A stretch of DNA of 64,000 bases from Amaranthus tricolor (taxonomy: Eukaryota; Streptophyta; Magnoliopsida; Caryophyllales; Amaranthaceae). The stretch lies in assembly GCF_026212465.1 (NCBI RefSeq), contig NC_080056.1, forward strand, positions 19,453,727 to 19,517,726, given 5' to 3'. The first letter of the stretch is position 1; the number at the start of each line of letters is the position of its first letter. The notes beneath the pieces are model-generated. The model searched no databases, was not told the origin of the DNA, and was given only the letters and a program-made list of their open reading frames with translations. This document shows positions 63,213 through 64,000 of this stretch, piece by piece. The position numbers were made by a program, and so were the translations under genes.

Positions 63213-63489
63213 TTTGCATTGGATACTTTTGATCATTTGTCCTTTAACGAACACCGTGCACGTCTTCGACTCATTAAAAAAACCTAACAGCCTACCTCGC
63301 AACACAAGATTCAAAGCATTGTTGAATGCGTACGTAATATTAATTATTTTACCAATTTGATTTAATTAAGTGTTATATATATATATAAATGGTATTACTT
63401 TTCCCATGCGTTTCAGCGCAATGAAAAGAGTGCGTGGACAAATGGGATCTACATCCAGAGCCACATTTCCAAAATGGATAGCAAGAAAG
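63213..63489 (+). pseudogene. CACTA-A4 Ulp1-type exons (His and Asp)
   Basis: Exon 63213 to about 63329 encodes LHWILLIICP and VHVFDSL. Exon 63417-63489 (73 bp, same length as in A1) encodes [20 protein letters not shown]. Splice sites: TTTGTAG before 63213, GTACGT after the first exon, TTTCAG before 63417, and GTACAC at 63490. The catalytic Cys exon would be beyond the window. Confidence 0.82.
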
Positions 63490-64000
63490 GTACACAAATT
63501 CGATTTTATGGGTTTTGTATAGGTTTGGTCAAATGATCATGAAAAGAACACGAAACAACCACAAACACTTAAACAAAATTCTGATCTAGCAAACTGTCGA
63601 CCAGCCCTCCTTCAGCTCAGCTTCTCGGAGTCCACGGGGATTGTTAGAATGGTTTTAGGACCTTGATAGCTAGATCCAAGTACCAAGATTCCATTTCCAC
63701 GTTAGCCTAGGTTCTGGATGCATAGGTTTGGTCTCCACGTGTGGTGCAAGGTGGTCTGGTCACTAGTTTGATGCTGTCAATTTCGCGTTTTTATTTGTCA
63801 ATTTCGCGCGTAAAGTAGGTCAAACATGGTTTGTTATGCACGAAACTTGGCACATAACACTATTTCGCATATATTATTGTGTTGAAATGGTTAGAATTGA
63901 TATTAATAGTCATATGCTAGAAATTAGAAGTTAAGTTGCGATTTTATGCGTTTTTAAGCGTTTTTGTGAATTTCGCGCGTAAAGTACTCAAACTTGGTTT
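63490..64000 (+). repeat. Satellite array in the A4 Ulp1 intron, with an insertion
   Basis: The same monomer in the opposite orientation to 57854-59455, as expected from the opposite strand of A4. TTCGCGCGTAAAGTA recurs at a 168-bp spacing (63803 and 63971). About 63520-63780 is unrelated DNA inserted in the first monomer. The array continues past the window. Confidence 0.88.
63520..63780. other. About 260-bp unrelated insertion in the A4 satellite
   Basis: Less AT-rich than its surroundings and shares only short motifs (GACCAGCC) with the insertion at 58681-59075. No coding or clear element ends. Confidence 0.5.

Larger units (their letters stand above)
59900..64000 (+). mobile_element. CACTA copy A4, 5' end to window edge
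   Basis: Begins CACTAGTGGAAAAAA at 59900. It has left subterminal TTGCTGCGG / TTGCTCCGG...CCGCAGCAAA units to about 60190, a leader with the family exon border (TCATCTTCAAAACTCACGAA, AAGGTA near 60625), a foreign MYB-containing segment (about 60660-61590), tnp2 (61725-63178), an internal deletion, Ulp1 exons (63213-63489) and the satellite intron running off the window. The 3' end is not in view. Confidence 0.9.

Overview
The window looks like nuclear DNA of a flowering plant, most likely a eudicot. It is very AT-rich, its genes have GT-AG introns, and almost all of it is nested plant transposable elements: Ty3/gypsy, Ty1/copia, CACTA/EnSpm, hAT, an L1-like LINE and Stowaway-like MITEs. The species cannot be named from the sequence. 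Only one ordinary host gene is convincing, a carboxylesterase (CXE) on the minus strand at 44414-45355.

Layout. 1-2217: minus-strand copia gag-protease-integrase fragment, abutting a plus-strand gypsy element (2218-9017) with a 2.7 kb 3' LTR. 9018-11050: 3' half of a hAT element, sitting in the remains of CACTA copy A1 (11051 to about 19140, minus). 19141-22300: orphan piece of a long gypsy LTR. 22301-43996: an old minus-strand CACTA (family B) split three ways by later insertions. Inside it lie CACTA copy A2 (25596-28809, TAA target duplication) and Gypsy-2 (29114-42096). The 3' LTR of Gypsy-2 contains an almost intact hAT (35153-38912, perfect 8-bp target duplication). 44414-45355: CXE gene, with MITEs in its upstream flank. 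46100-53100: AT-rich intergenic DNA with small hAT-like and CACTA-like non-autonomous elements. 53160-55198: copia remnants. 55199-59899: minus-strand CACTA copy A3, carrying a LINE fragment and a satellite-like array. 59900-64000: plus-strand CACTA copy A4, carrying an R2R3-MYB gene fragment.

The most notable material is CACTA family A (ends CACTAGTGGAAA). Its four copies together show the gene order tnp2 (Transposase_21, DUF4218, DUF4216), then a second gene with Transposase_24-like and DUF8039-like regions and a C-terminal Ulp1/C48-type protease domain. The intron just before the catalytic-Cys exon of that protease domain has grown into a tandem array of about 168-bp monomers. The 3' subterminal region carries a 166-bp inverted repeat built from TTTGCTGCGG hairpins. 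One copy has captured a MYB upstream region and partial first exon in antisense, and two copies have independent internal deletions. All reconstructions come from reading the sequence by eye; nothing was aligned or searched.
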